Below the pieces are notes generated by a model. That model was given only the letters and a program-made list of their open reading frames with translations, was not told where the DNA came from and made no database searches. A program made the position numbers and the translations under genes. A DNA stretch of 64,000 nt, taken from NCBI GenBank assembly GCA_964016885.1, contig OZ024748.1:37773047-37837046 (forward strand). The letters are read 5' to 3'. This stretch comes from Eledone cirrhosa (lineage: Eukaryota; Mollusca; Cephalopoda; Octopoda; Eledonidae). Below are positions 1 through 11,985 of this stretch, in pieces (positions within the stretch are counted from its first letter, which is position 1; each line of letters begins with the position of its first letter).

Positions 1-1681
1 GAAGGAGGTAACAGTTGTGAATAAAAAGAAGGAAAAATATAAAGAATGTTGCGAAGGAGGTAGTGTTGTGAGTAAAAAGAAGGAAAAATATAAAGAATGT
101 TACGAAGGAGGTAAGTGTTGTGATTAAAAAGAAGGATAAATATAAGGGAATTTACGAAGGAGGTAAGAGTGGTGATTAAAAAGAAGGAAAAATATAAAGA
201 ATATTGCGAAGGAGGTAAGTGTTGTGTTTAAAAAGAAGGAAAAATATAAAGAATGTTGCGAAGGAGGTAAGAGTGTTGATTAAAAAGAAGGAAAAATATA
301 AAGAATGTTGCGAAGGAGGTAAGTATTGTGATTAAAAAGAAGCAAAAATATAAAGAATGTTAAGAAGGAGGTACGAGTTGTGATTAAAAAGAAGGAAAAA
401 TATAAAGAATGTTTCGAAGGAGGTAAGTGTTGTGATTAAAAAGAAGGAAAAATATAAAGAATGTTACGAAGTAGGTAAGAGTTGTGATTAAAAAGAAGGG
501 AATATTTAAAAAATGTTTTGAATGAGGTAAGTGTTGTGATTAAAAAGAAGGAAAAATATAAATAATGTTGCAAAGGAGGTAAGTGTTGTGATTAAAAGGA
601 AGGGAAAATATAAAGAATGTTGCGAAGGAGTTAAGAGTTGTGATTAAAAATAAGGAAAAATATCAAGAATGTTGCGAAGGAGGTAAGAGTTGTGATTAAA
701 AGAAATGAAAAATATACAGAATGTTTCGAAGGAGGTAAGTGTTGTGATTAAAAGGAAGGGAAAATATAAAGAATGTTGCGAAGGAGGTAAGTGTTGTGAT
801 TAAAAAGAAAGACAAATATGAAGAATGTTGCAAAGGAGGTAAGTGTTGTGATTAAAATGAAGGAAAAATATAAAGAATGTTGCGAAGGAGGTAACAGTTG
901 TGATTAAAAAGAAGGAAAAATATAAAGAATGTTGCGAAGGAGGTAGTGTTGTGATTAAAAAGAAGGAAAAATATAAAGAATGTTACGAAGGAGGTAAGTG
1001 TTGTGATTAAAAAGAAGGATAAATATAAGGGAATTTACGAAGGAGGTAAGAGTGGTGATTAAAAAGTAGGAAAAATATAAAGAATATTGCGAAGGAGGTA
1101 AGTGTTGTGTTTAAAAAGAAGGAAAAATATAAAGAATGTTGCGAAGGAGGTAAGAGTGTTGATTAAAAAGAAGGAAAAATATAAAGAATGTTGCGAAGGA
1201 GGTAAGTGTTGTGATTAAAAAGAAGGAAAAATATAAAGAATGTTAAGAAGGAGGTACGAGTTGTGATTAAAAAGAAGGAAAAATATAAAGAATGTTTCGA
1301 AGGAGGTAAGTGTTGTGATTAAAAAGAAGGAAAAATATAAAGAATGTTACGAAGTAGGTAAGAGTTGTGATTAAAAAGAAGGAAAAATTTAAAAAATGTT
1401 TTGAATGAGGTAAGTGTTGTGATTAAAAAGAAGGAAAAAATATAAATAATGTTGCAAAGGAGGAAAGTGTTGTGATTAAAAGGAAGGGAAAATATAAAGA
1501 ATGTTGCGAAGGAGTTAAGAGTTGTGATTAAAAAGAAGGAAAAATATAAAGAATGTTGCGAAGGATGTAAGAGTTGTGATTAAAAATAAGGAAAAATATC
1601 AAGAATGTTGCGAAGGAGGTAAGAGTTGTGATTAAAAAAAATGAAAAATATACAGAATCTTTCGAAGGAGGTAAGTGTTGT
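1..1681 (+). repeat. HOR block: 883-bp unit, two copies
   Basis: The marker GTAACAGTTGTG occurs at the start of the window and again in the unit beginning at 884, and the GAAGGATAAATATAAGGG marker occurs at 131 and 1014, both 883 bp apart (17 monomers minus 1 bp). The second copy carries one extra monomer near 1541-1592 (the GGATGTAAGAG type), so the spacing of the ATGAAAAATATACAG marker becomes 937 bp (704 to 1641). Similarity ends near 1681. Copies are more diverged here than in blocks further right. Confidence 0.8.
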
Positions 1682-4600
1682 GATTAAAAAAAAGGAAAAA
1701 TATACAGAATGTTGTGAAGGAGGTAAGTGTTGTGATTAAAAAGAAGGAAAAATATAAAGAATGCTGCGAAGGAGGTAAGTGTTGTGATTAAAAGGAAAGA
1801 AAAATATAAAGAATGTTGCGAAGGAGGAAAGAGTGGTCATATAAAAAGAAGGAAAAATATAAAGAATATTGCGAAAGAGGTAAGTGTTGTGATTAAAAAG
1901 AAAGAAAAATATAAATAATGTTGCGAAGGAGGTAAGAGTGTTGATTAAAAAGAAGGAAAAATATAAAGAATGTTGCGAAGGAGGTAAGTGTTGTGATTAA
2001 AAAGAAGGAAAAATATAAAAATTGTTACGAAAGAGGTACGAGTTGTGATTAAAAAGAAGGAAAAATATAAAGCATGTTGCGAAGGAGGTAAGTGTTGTGA
2101 TTAAAAAGAAGGAAAAATATAAAGAATGTTGCGAAGTAGGTAAGAGTTGTGATTAAAAAGAAGGAAAAATTTAAAAAATGTTTTGAATGAGGTAAGTGTT
2201 GTGATTAAAAAGAAGGAAAAATATTAATAATGTTGCGAAGGAGTTAAGTGTTGTGATTAAAAATAAGGAAAAATTTAAAGAATGTTGCGAAGGAGGTAAG
2301 AGTTGTGATTAAAAAGAAGAGAATATATAAAGAATGTTGCGAAAGAGGTAAGTGTTGTGATTAAAAAGAAGGAAAAATATAAAGAATATTGCGAAGGATG
2401 TAAGAGTTGTGATTAAAAATAAGGAAAAATATCAAGAATGTTGCGAAGGAGGTAAGAGGTGTGATTAAAAAAAAGGAAAAATATACAGAATGTTTCGAAG
2501 GAGGTAAGTGTTGTGATTAAAAAGAAGGATAAATATAAGGGAATTTACGAAGGAGGTAAGAGTGGTGATTAAAAAGAAGGAAAAATATAAAGAATATTGC
2601 GAAGGAGGTAAGTGTTGTGTTTAAAAAGAAGTAAAAATATAAAGAATGTGCCGAAGGAGGTAAGAGTGTTGATTAAAAAGAAGGAAAAATATAAAGAATG
2701 TTGCGAAGGAGGTAAGTGTTGTGATTAAAAAGAAGGAAAAATTTAAAGAATGTTACGAAGGAGGTACGAGTTGTGATTAAAAAGAAGGAAAAATATAAAG
2801 AATGTTTCGAAGGAGGTAAGTGTTGTGATTAAAAAGAAGGAAAAATATAAAGAATGTTACGAAGTAGGTAAGAGTTGTGATTAAAAAGAAGGAAAAATTA
2901 AAAAAATGTTTTGAATGAGGTAAGTGTTGTGATTAAAAAGAAGGAAAAATATAAATAATGTTGCGAAGGAGGTAAGTGTTGTGATTAAAAGGAAGGGAAA
3001 ATATAAAGAATGTTGCGAAGGAGGTAAGAGTTGTGATTAAAAAGAAGGAAAAATATAAAGAATGTTGCGAAGGATGTAAGAGTTGTAATTAAAAATAAGG
3101 AAAAATATCAAGAATGTTGCGAAGGAGGTAAGAGTTGTGATTAAAAAAAATGAAAAATATACAGAATGTTTCGAAGGAGGTAAGTGTTGTGATTAAAAGG
3201 AAGGGAAAATATAAAGAATGTTGCGAAGGAGGTAAGTGTTGAGATTAAAAAGAAGGAAAAATATAAAGAATGTTGCGAAGGAGGTAAGAGTTGTGATTAA
3301 AAAGAAGGGAAAATATAAAGATTGTTGCGAAAGAGGTAATTGTTGTGATTAGAAATGGGGAAAAATATAAAGAATGTTGCGAAGTAGGTAAGAGTTTTGA
3401 TTAAAAAGAAGGAAAAATATAAAGAATGTTGCGAAGGGGGTAAGTGTTGTGTTTAAAAAAAGGAAAAATATAAAGAAATTTATGAAGGAGGTAAGAGTGG
3501 TCATATAAAAAGAAGGAAAAATATAAAGAATATTGCGAAAGAGGTAAGTGTAGTGATTAAAAAGAAAGAAAAATAGAAAGAATGTTGTGAAGGAGGTAAG
3601 AGTTGTGATTAAAACGAAGGAATAATATAAAGAATGTTGCGAAGGAGGTAAGTGTTGTGATTAAAAAGAAGGAAAAATATAAAGAATGTAACGAAGGAGG
3701 TACGAGTTGTGATTACAAAGAAGGAAAAATATAAAGAATGTTGCGAAGGAGGTAGTGTTGTGATTAAAAAGAAGGAAAAATATAAAGAATGTTACGAAGG
3801 AGGTAAGTGTTGTGATTAAAAAGAAGGATAAATATAAGGAAATTTACGAAGGAGGTAAGAGTGGTGATTAAAAAGAAGGAAAAATATAAAGAATATTGCG
3901 AAGGAGGTAAGTGTTGTGTTTAAAAAGAAGGAAAAATATAAAGAATGTTGCGAAGGAGGTAAGAGTGTTGATTAAAAAGAAGGAAAAATATAAAGAATGT
4001 TACGAAGGAGGTAAGAGTTGTGATTAAAATGTAGGGAAAATATAAAGAATGTTGCGAAGGATGTAAGAGTTGTGATTGAAAATAAGGAAAAATATCAAGA
4101 ATGTTGCGAAGGAGGTAAGAGTTGTGATTAAAAAAAATGAAAAATATACAGAATGTTTCGAAGGAGGTAAGTGTTGTGATTAAAAGGAAGGGAAAATATA
4201 AAGAATGTTGCGAAGGAGGTAAGTGTTGTGATTAAAAAAAAGGAAAAATATACAGAATGTTGTGAAGGAGGTAAGTGTTGTGATTAAAAAGAAGGAAAAA
4301 TATAAAGAATGCTGCGAAGGAGGTAACTGTTGTGATTAAAAGGAAAGAAAAATATAAAGAATGTTGCGAAGGAGGAAAGCGTGGTGATTAAAAAAAAAGA
4401 AAAATATAAAGAATGTTGCGAAGGAGGAAAGTGTTGTGATTAAAAAGAAGGACAAATATAAAGAATATTGCGAAGGAGGTAAGTGTTGTGATTAAAAGGA
4501 AGGAAAAATATAAAGAATGTTGCGAAGGAGGTAATTGTTGCAATTAAAAAGAAAAACTAATAGAAAGAATGTTGCGAAGGAGGGAAGTGTTGTGATTAAA

Positions 4601-4837
4601 AAGAAGGAAAAATATAAAGAATCCTACAAAGGAGGTAAGAGTTGTGTTTAAAAAGAAGGAAACATTTAAAGAATGTTGCGAAGGAGGTAAGTGTTGTGAT
4701 TAAAAAGAAGGAAAAAATATAAAGAATGTTACGAAGGAGGTAAGTGTTGTGATTAAAAAGAAAGACAAATATGAAGATTGTTGCAAAGGAGGTAAGTGTT
4801 GTGATTAAAATGAAGGAAAAATATAAAGAATGTTGCG
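1682..4837 (+). repeat. Diverged HOR mosaic related to the 883/831-bp unit
   Basis: This stretch contains only 52-bp monomers. The GAAGGATAAATATAAGG marker recurs at 2524, 3823 and 4967, so successive spacings are 1510, 1299 and 1144 bp, roughly 29, 25 and 22 monomers. The same sub-modules seen in the first block are present but in rearranged order, with runs of monomers inserted or dropped. CpG-decay forms (TTGTGAAGG near 1712 and 4261) occur here. No gene or unique sequence is present. Confidence 0.7.
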
Positions 4838-6500
4838 AAGGAGGTAACAGTTGTGATTAAAAAGAAGGAAAAATATAAAGAATGTTGCGAAGGAGGTAGT
4901 GTTGTGATTAAAAAGAAGGACAAATATAAAGAATGTTACGAAGGAGGTAAGTGTTGTGATTAAAAAGAAGGATAAATATAAGGGAATTTACGAAGGAGGT
5001 AAGAGTGGTGATTAAAAAGAAGGAACAATATAAAGAATATTGCGAAGGAGGTAAGTGTTGTGTTTAAAAAGAAGGAAAAATATAAAGAATGTTGCGAAGG
5101 AGGTAAGAGTGTTGATTAAAAAGAAGGAGAAATATAAAGAATGTTGCGAAGGAGGTAAGTGTTGTGATTAAAAAGAAGGAAAAATATAAAGAATGTTAAG
5201 AAGGAGGTACGAGTTGTGATTAAAAAGAAGGAAAAATATAAAGAATGTTTCGAAGGAGGTAAGTGTTGTGATTAAAAAGAAGGAAAAATATAAATAATGT
5301 TGCAAAGGAGGTAAGTGTTGTGATTAAAAGGAAGGGAAAATATAAAGAATGTTGCGAAGGAGTTAAGAGTTGTGATTAAAAAGAAGGAACAATATAAAGA
5401 ATGTTGCGAAGGATGTAAGAGTTGTGATTAAAAATAAGGAAAAATATCAAGAATGTTGCGAAGGAGGTAAGAGTTGTGATTAAAAGAAATGAAAAATATA
5501 CAGAATGTTTCGAAGGGGGTAAGTGTTGTGATTAAAAGGAAGGGAAAATATAAAGAATGTTGCGAAGGAGGTAAGTGTTGTGATTAAAAAGAAAGACAAA
5601 TATGAAGAATGTTGCAAAGGAGGTAAGTGTTGTGATTAAAATGAAGGAAAAATATAAAGAATGTTGCGAAGGAGGTAACAGTTGTGATTAAAAAGAAGGA
5701 AAAATATAAAGAATGTTGCGAAGGAGGTAGTGTTGTGATTAAAAAGAAGGAAAAATATAAAGAATGTTACGAAGGAGGTAAGTGTTGTGATTAAAAAGAA
5801 GGATAAATATAAGGGAATTTACGAAGGAGGTAAGAGTGGTGATTAAAAAGAAGGAAAAATATAAAGAATATTGCGAAGGAGGTAAGTGTTGTGATTAAAA
5901 CGAAGGAAAAATATAAAGAATGTTAAGAAGGAGGTACGAGTTGTGATTAAAAAGAAGGAAAAATATAAAGAATGTTTCGAAGGAGGTAAGTGTTGTGATT
6001 AAAAAGAAGGAAAAATATAAAGAATGTTACGAAGTAGGTAAGTGTTGTGATTAAAAAGAAGGAAAAATTTAAAAAATGTTTTGAATGAGGTAAGTGTTGT
6101 GATTAAAAAGAAGGAAAAATATAAATAATGTTGCAAAGGAGGTAAGTGTTGTGATTAAAAGGAAGGGAAAAAATAAAGAATGTTGCGAAGGAGTTAAGAG
6201 TTGTGATTAAAAAGAAGGAAAAATATAAAGAATGTTGCGAAGGATGTAAGAGTTGTGATTACAAATAAGGAAAAATATCAAGAATGTTGCGAAGGAGGTA
6301 AGAGTTGTGATTAAAAAAAATGAAAAATATACAGAATGTTTCGAAGGAGGTAAGTGTTGTGATTAAAAGGAAGGGAAAATATAAAGAATGTTGCGAAGGA
6401 GGTAAGTGTTGTGATTAAAAAAAAGGAAAAATATACAGAATGTTGTGAAGGAGGTAAGTGTTGTGATTAAAAAGAAGGAAAAATATAAAGAATGCTGCGA
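4838..6500 (+). repeat. HOR block: 831-bp unit, two copies
   Basis: Units start with GTAACAGTTGTG near 4838 and 5668. The GAAGGATAAATATAAGGG marker is at 4967 and 5798 (831 bp), and ATGAAAAATATACAG at 5489 and 6320 (831 bp). This is 16 monomers minus 1 bp, one monomer less than the 883-bp unit at the window start, with which it shares monomer order. The two blocks look like copies of one ancestral unit that gained or lost a whole monomer. Confidence 0.78.
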
Positions 6501-8810
6501 AGGAGGTAAGTGTTGTGATTAAAAGGAAGGGAAAATATAAAGAATGTTGCGAAGGAGGTAATTGTTGCAATTAAAAAGAAAGACAAATAGAAAGAATGTT
6601 GCGAAGGAGGGAAGTGTTGTGAATAAAAAGAAGGAAAATATAAAGAATCCTACAAAGGAGGTAAGAGTTGTGTTTAAAAAGAAGGAAACATTTAAAGAAT
6701 GTTGCGAAGGAGGTAAGTGTTGTGATTAAAAAGAAGGAAAAATATAAAGATTGTTACGAAGGAGGTAAGTGTTGTGATTAAAAAGAAATACAAATATGAA
6801 GAATGTTGCAAAGGAGGTAAGAGTTGTGATTAAAATGAATGAAAAATATAAAGAATGTTGCGAAGGAGGTAACAGTTGTGATTAAAAAGAAGGAAAAATA
6901 TAAAGAATGTTGCGAAGGAGGGAAGACTTGTGATTAAAAACAAGGAAAAATATAGAGAATGTTGCGAAGGAGGTAAGAGTGTTGATTAAAAAGAAGGAAA
7001 AATATAAAGAATGTTGCGAAGGAGGTAAGTGTTGTGATTAAAAAGAAGGAAAAATATAAAGAATGTTACGAAGGAGGAAAGCGTTGTTATTAAAAAGAAG
7101 GAAAAATATAAAGAATGTTGCGAAGGAGGTAAGTGTTGTGATTAAAAAGAAGGAAAATATAAAGAATGTTGCGAAGGAGGTTAGTGTTGTGATTAAAAAG
7201 AACGAAAAATATAAAGAAATTTACGAAGGAGGTAAGCGTGGTGATTAAAAAGAAGGTAAATTATAAAGAATATTGCGAAGGAGGTAAGTGTTGTGTTTAA
7301 AAAAAGGAAAAATATAAAGAAATTTACGAAGGAGTTAAGAGTGGTCATATAAAAAGAAGGAAAAATATAAAGAATATTGCGAAAGAGGTAAGTGTTGTGA
7401 TTAAAAAGAAAGAAAAATATAAAGAATGTTGCGAAGGAGGTAAGAGTGTTGATTAAAAAGAAGGAAAAATATAAAGCATGTTGCGAAGGAGGTAAGTGTT
7501 GTGATTAAAAAGAAGGAAAAATATAAAGAATGTTGCGAAGTAGGTAAGAGTTGTGATTAAAAAGAAGGAAAAATTTAAAAAATGTTTTGAATGAGGTAAG
7601 TGTTGTGATTAAAAAGAAGGAAAAATATTAATAATGTTGCGAAGGAGGTAAGTGTTGTGATTAAAAATAACGAAAAATTTAAAGAATGTTGCGAAGGAGG
7701 TAAGAGTTGTGATTAAAAAGAAGAGAAAATAGAAAGAATGTTGCGAAAGAGGTAAGTGTTGTGATTAAAAAGAAGGAACAATATAAAGAATGTTGCGAAG
7801 GATGTAAGAGTTGTGATTAAAAATAAGGAAAAATATCAAGAATGTTGCGAAGGAGGTAAGAGTTGTGATTAAAAAAAAGGAAAAATATACAGAATGTTTC
7901 GAAGGAGGTAAGTGTTGTGATTAAAAGGAAGGGAAAATATAAAGAATGTTGCGAAGGAGGTAAGTGTTGTGATTAAAAAAAAGGAAAAATATACAGAATG
8001 TTGTGAAGGAGGTAAGTGTTGTGATTAAAAAGAAGGAAAAATATAAAGAATGCTGCGAAGGAGGTAAGTGTTGTGATTAAAAGGAAGGGAAAATATAAAG
8101 AATGTTGCGAAGGAGGTAATTGTTGCAATTAAAAAGAAAGACAAATAGAAAGAATGTTGCGAAGGAGGGAAGTGTTGTGAATAAAAAGAAGGAAAAATAT
8201 AAAGAATCCTACAAAGGAGGTAAGAGTTGTGTTTAAAAAGAAGGAAACATTTAAAGAATGTTGCGAAGGAGGTAAGTGTTGTGATTAAAAAGAAGGAAAA
8301 ATATAAAGATTGTTACGAAGGAGGTAAGTGTTGTGATTAAAAAGAAATACAAATATGAAGAATGTTGCAAAGGAGGTAAGAGTTGTGATTAAAATGAATG
8401 AAAAATATAAAGAATGTTGCGAAGGAGGTAACAGTTGTGATTAAAAGAAGGAAAAATATAAAGAATGTTGCGAAGGAGGGAAGACTTGTGATTAAAAACA
8501 AGGAAAAATATAGAGAATGTTGCGAAGGAGGTAAGAGTGTTGATTAAAAAGAAGGAAAAATATCAAGAATGTTGCGAAGGAGGTAAGTGTTGTGATTAAA
8601 AAGAAGGAAAAATATAAAGAATGTTACGAAGGAGGAAAGCGTTGTTATTAAAAAGAAGGAAAAATATAAAGAATGTTGCGAAGGAGGTAAGTGTTGTGAT
8701 TAAAAAGAAGGAAAATATAAAGAATGTTACGAAGGAGGTAAGTGTTGTGATTAAAAAGAAGAAAAAATATAAAGAAATTTACGAAGGATATAAGAGTAGT
8801 GATTAAAAAG
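6195..8810 (+). repeat. HOR block: 1558-bp unit
   Basis: The GTAATTGTTGCAATTAAAAAG marker starts at 6561 and 8119 and the AAGCGTTGTT marker at 7079 and 8637, both exactly 1558 bp apart (30 monomers minus 2 bp). Two ATG-started 61-codon frames at 7063-7248 and 8621-8806 are copies of the same repeat segment and are not treated as genes. After about 8813 the second copy gains an extra monomer and the register with the first is lost. Confidence 0.8.
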
Positions 8811-9999
8811 AAGGAAAACTATAAAGAATATTGCGAAAGAGGTAAGTGTTGTGATTAAAAAGAAGGAAAAATATAAAGAATGTTGCGAAGGGGGTAAGTG
8901 TTGTGTTTAAAAAAAGGAAAAATATAAAGAAATTTACGAAGGAGGTAAGAGTGGTCATATAAAAAGAAGGAAAAATATATAGAATGTTGCGAAGGAGGTA
9001 AGAGTGTTGATTAAAAAGAAGGAAAAATATAAAGAATGTTGCGAAGGAGGCAGTGTTGTGATTAAAAATAAGGAAAAATTTAAAGAATGTTGCGAAGGAG
9101 GTAAGAGTTGTGATTAAAAAGAAGAGAAAATATAAAGAATGTTGCGAAAGAGGTAAGTGTTGTGATTAAAAGGAAGGGAAAATATAAAGAATGTTGCGAA
9201 GGAGGTAAGTGTTGTGATTAAAAAAAAGGAAAAACATAAAGAATGCTGCGAAGGAGGTAAGTGTTGTGATTAAAAGGAAGGGAAAATATAAAGAAAGTTG
9301 CCAAGGAGGTAAGGGTGGTGCTTAAAAAGAAAAAAAAATATAAAGAATGTTGCGAAGGAGGAAAGAGTGGTGATTAAAAAAAAAGAAAAATATAAAGAAT
9401 GTTGCGAAGGAGGAAAGTGTTGTGATTAAAAAGAAGGACAAATATAAAGAATATTGCGAAGGAGGTAAGTGTTGTGATTAAAAGGAAGGAAAAATATAAA
9501 GAATGTTGCGAAGGAGGTAATTGTTGCAATTAAAAAGAAAGACAAATAGAAAGAATGTTGCGAAGGAGGGAAGTGTTGTGAATAAAAAGAAGGAAAAATA
9601 TAAAGAATCCTACAAAGGAGGTAAGAGTTGTGTTTAAAAAGAAGGAAACATTTAAAGAATGTTGCGAAGGAGGTAAGTGTTGTGATTAAAAAGAAGGAAA
9701 AATATAAAGAATGTTACGAAGGAGGTAAGTATTGTGATTAAAAAGAAAGACAAATATGAAGAATGTTGCAAAGGAGGTAAATGTTGTGATTAAAATGAAT
9801 GAAAAATATAAAGAATGTTGCGAAGGAGGTAAGAGTTGTGATTAAAAACAAGGAAAAATATAAAAAATGTTGCGAAGGAGGTAAGAGTTGTGATTAAAAA
9901 GAAGGGAAAATATAAAGAATGTTGCGAAAGAGGTAAGTTTTGTGATTAAAAATGAGGAAAAATATAAAGAATGTTGCGAAGGAGGTAAGAGTGTTGATT
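8811..9999 (+). repeat. Satellite monomers linking the 1558-bp block to the 986-bp block
   Basis: This is ordinary 52-bp satellite. It includes the TCATATAAAAAG variant near 8955, the GGAGGCAGTGTTG variant at about 9051 and a CCAAGGAGG variant near 9301. The AAGCG core marker spacing across this stretch (8637 to 10091) is 1454 bp, 28 monomers minus 2. No gene or unique sequence is visible. Confidence 0.75.
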
Positions 10000-11985
10000 A
10001 AAAAGAAGGAAAAATATAAACAATGTTGCGAAGGAGGTAAGTGTTGTGATTAAAAAGAAGGAAAAATATAAAGAATGTTACGAAGGAGGAAAGCGTTGTG
10101 ATTAAAAAGAAGGAAAAATATAAAGAATGTTGCGAAGGAGGTAAGTGTTGTGATTAAAAAGAAGGAAAATATAAAGAATGTTACGAAGGAGGTAAGTGTT
10201 GTGATTAAAAAGAAGAAAAAATATAAAGAAATTTACGAAGGATATAAGAGTAGTGATTAAAAAGAAGGAAAACTATAAAGAATATTGCGAAAGAGGTAAG
10301 TGTTGTGATTAAAAAGAAGGAAAAATATAAAGAATGTTGCGAAGGAGGTAAGAGTGTTGATTAAAAAGAAGGAAAAATAGAAAGAATGTTGTGAAAGAGG
10401 TAAGAGTTGTGATTAAAAAGAACGAAAAATATAAAGAATGTTGCGAAGGAGGTAAGTGTTGAGATTAAAAAGAAGGAAAAATATAAAGAATGTTGCGAAG
10501 GAGGTAAGAGTTGTGATTAAAAAGAAGGGAAAATATAAAGAATGTTGCGAAAGAGGTAAGTGTTGTGATTAAAAATGAGGAAAAATATAAAGAATGTGGC
10601 GAAGTATGTAAGAGTGTTGATTAAAAAGAAGGAAAAATATAAAGAATGTTGCGAAGGGGGTAAGTGTTGTGTTTAAAAAAAGGAAAAATATAAAGAAATT
10701 TACGAAGGAGGTAAGAGTGGTCATATAAAAAGAAGGAAAAATATATAGAATATTGCGAAAGAGGTAAGTGTTGTGATTAAAAAGAAAGAAAAATATAAAG
10801 AATGTTGCGAAGTAGGTAAGAGTGTTGATTAAAAAGAAGGAAAAATATAAAGAATGTTGCGAAGGAGGCAGTGTTGTGATTAAAAATAAGGAAAAATTTA
10901 AAGAATGTTGCGAAGGAGGTAAGTGTTGTGATTAAAAAGAAGGAAAAATATAAAGAATGTTACGAAGGAGGTAAGTATTGTGATTAAAAAGAAGGAAAAA
11001 TATAAAGAATGTTGCGAAGGAGGTAAGTGTTGTGATTAAAAAGAAGGAAAAATATAAAGAATGTTACGAAGGAGGAAAGCGTTGTGATTAAAAAGAAGGA
11101 AAAATATAAAGAATGTTGCGAAGGAGGTAAGTGTTGTGATTAAAAAGAAGGAAAATATAAAGAATGTTACGAAGGAGGTAAGTGTTGTGATTAAAAAGAA
11201 GAAAAAATATAAAGAAATTTACGAAGGATATAAGAGTAGTGATTAAAAAGAAGGAAAACTATAAAGAATATTGCGAAAGAGGTAAGTGTTGTGATTAAAA
11301 AGAAGGAAAAATATAAAGAATGTTGCGAAGGAGGTAAGAGTGTTGATTAAAAAGAAGGAAAAATAGAAAGAATGTTGTGAAAGAGGTAAGAGTTGTGATT
11401 AAAAAGAAGGAAAAATATAAAGAATGTTGCGAAGGAGGTAAGTGTTGAGATTAAAAAGAAGGAAAAATATAAAGAATGTTGCGAAGGAGGTAAGAGTTGT
11501 GATTAAAAAGAAGGGAAAATATAAAGAATGTTGCGAAAGAGGTAAGTGTTGTGATTAAAAATGAGGAAAAATATAAAGAATGTGGCGAAGTATGTAAGAG
11601 TGTTGATTAAAAAGAAGGAAAAATATAAAGAATGTTGCGAAGGGGGTAAGTGTTGTGTTTAAAAAAAGGAAAAATATAAAGAAATTTACGAAGGAGGTAA
11701 GAGTGGTCATATAAAAAGAAGGAAAAATATATAGAATATTGCGAAAGAGGTAAGTGTTGTGATTAAAAAGAAAGAAAAATATAAAGAATGTTGCGAAGTA
11801 GGTAAGAGTGTTGATTAAAAAGAAGGAAAAATATAAAGAATGTTGCGAAGGAGGCAGTGTTGTGATTAAAAATAAGGAAAAATTTAAAGAATGTTGCGAA
11901 GGAGGTAAGTGTTGTGATTAAAAAGAAGGAAAAATATAAAGAATGTTACGAAGGAGGTAAGTATTGTGATTAAAAAGAAAGACAA
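10000..11985 (+). repeat. HOR block: 986-bp unit, two copies
   Basis: Copies lie at about 10000-10985 and 10986-11985. AAGCG markers at 10091 and 11077 are 986 bp apart, and GGCAGTG markers at 10869 and 11855 give the same spacing (19 monomers minus 2). Each copy carries two 51-bp monomers (one with GGAAAATATAAAG, one with GTTTAAAAAAAGG), which explains the minus-2 length. Copies are nearly identical, with few single-base differences. Confidence 0.85.

Noticed and set aside
7063..7248. ATG-started 61-codon frames at 7063-7248 and 8621-8806, and 78-codon frames at 53474-53710 and 57019-57255
   Set aside because: They are made wholly of monomers, open only because 51-bp units offset the frame. 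The product is a lysine/glutamate/valine repeat without a recognisable domain.
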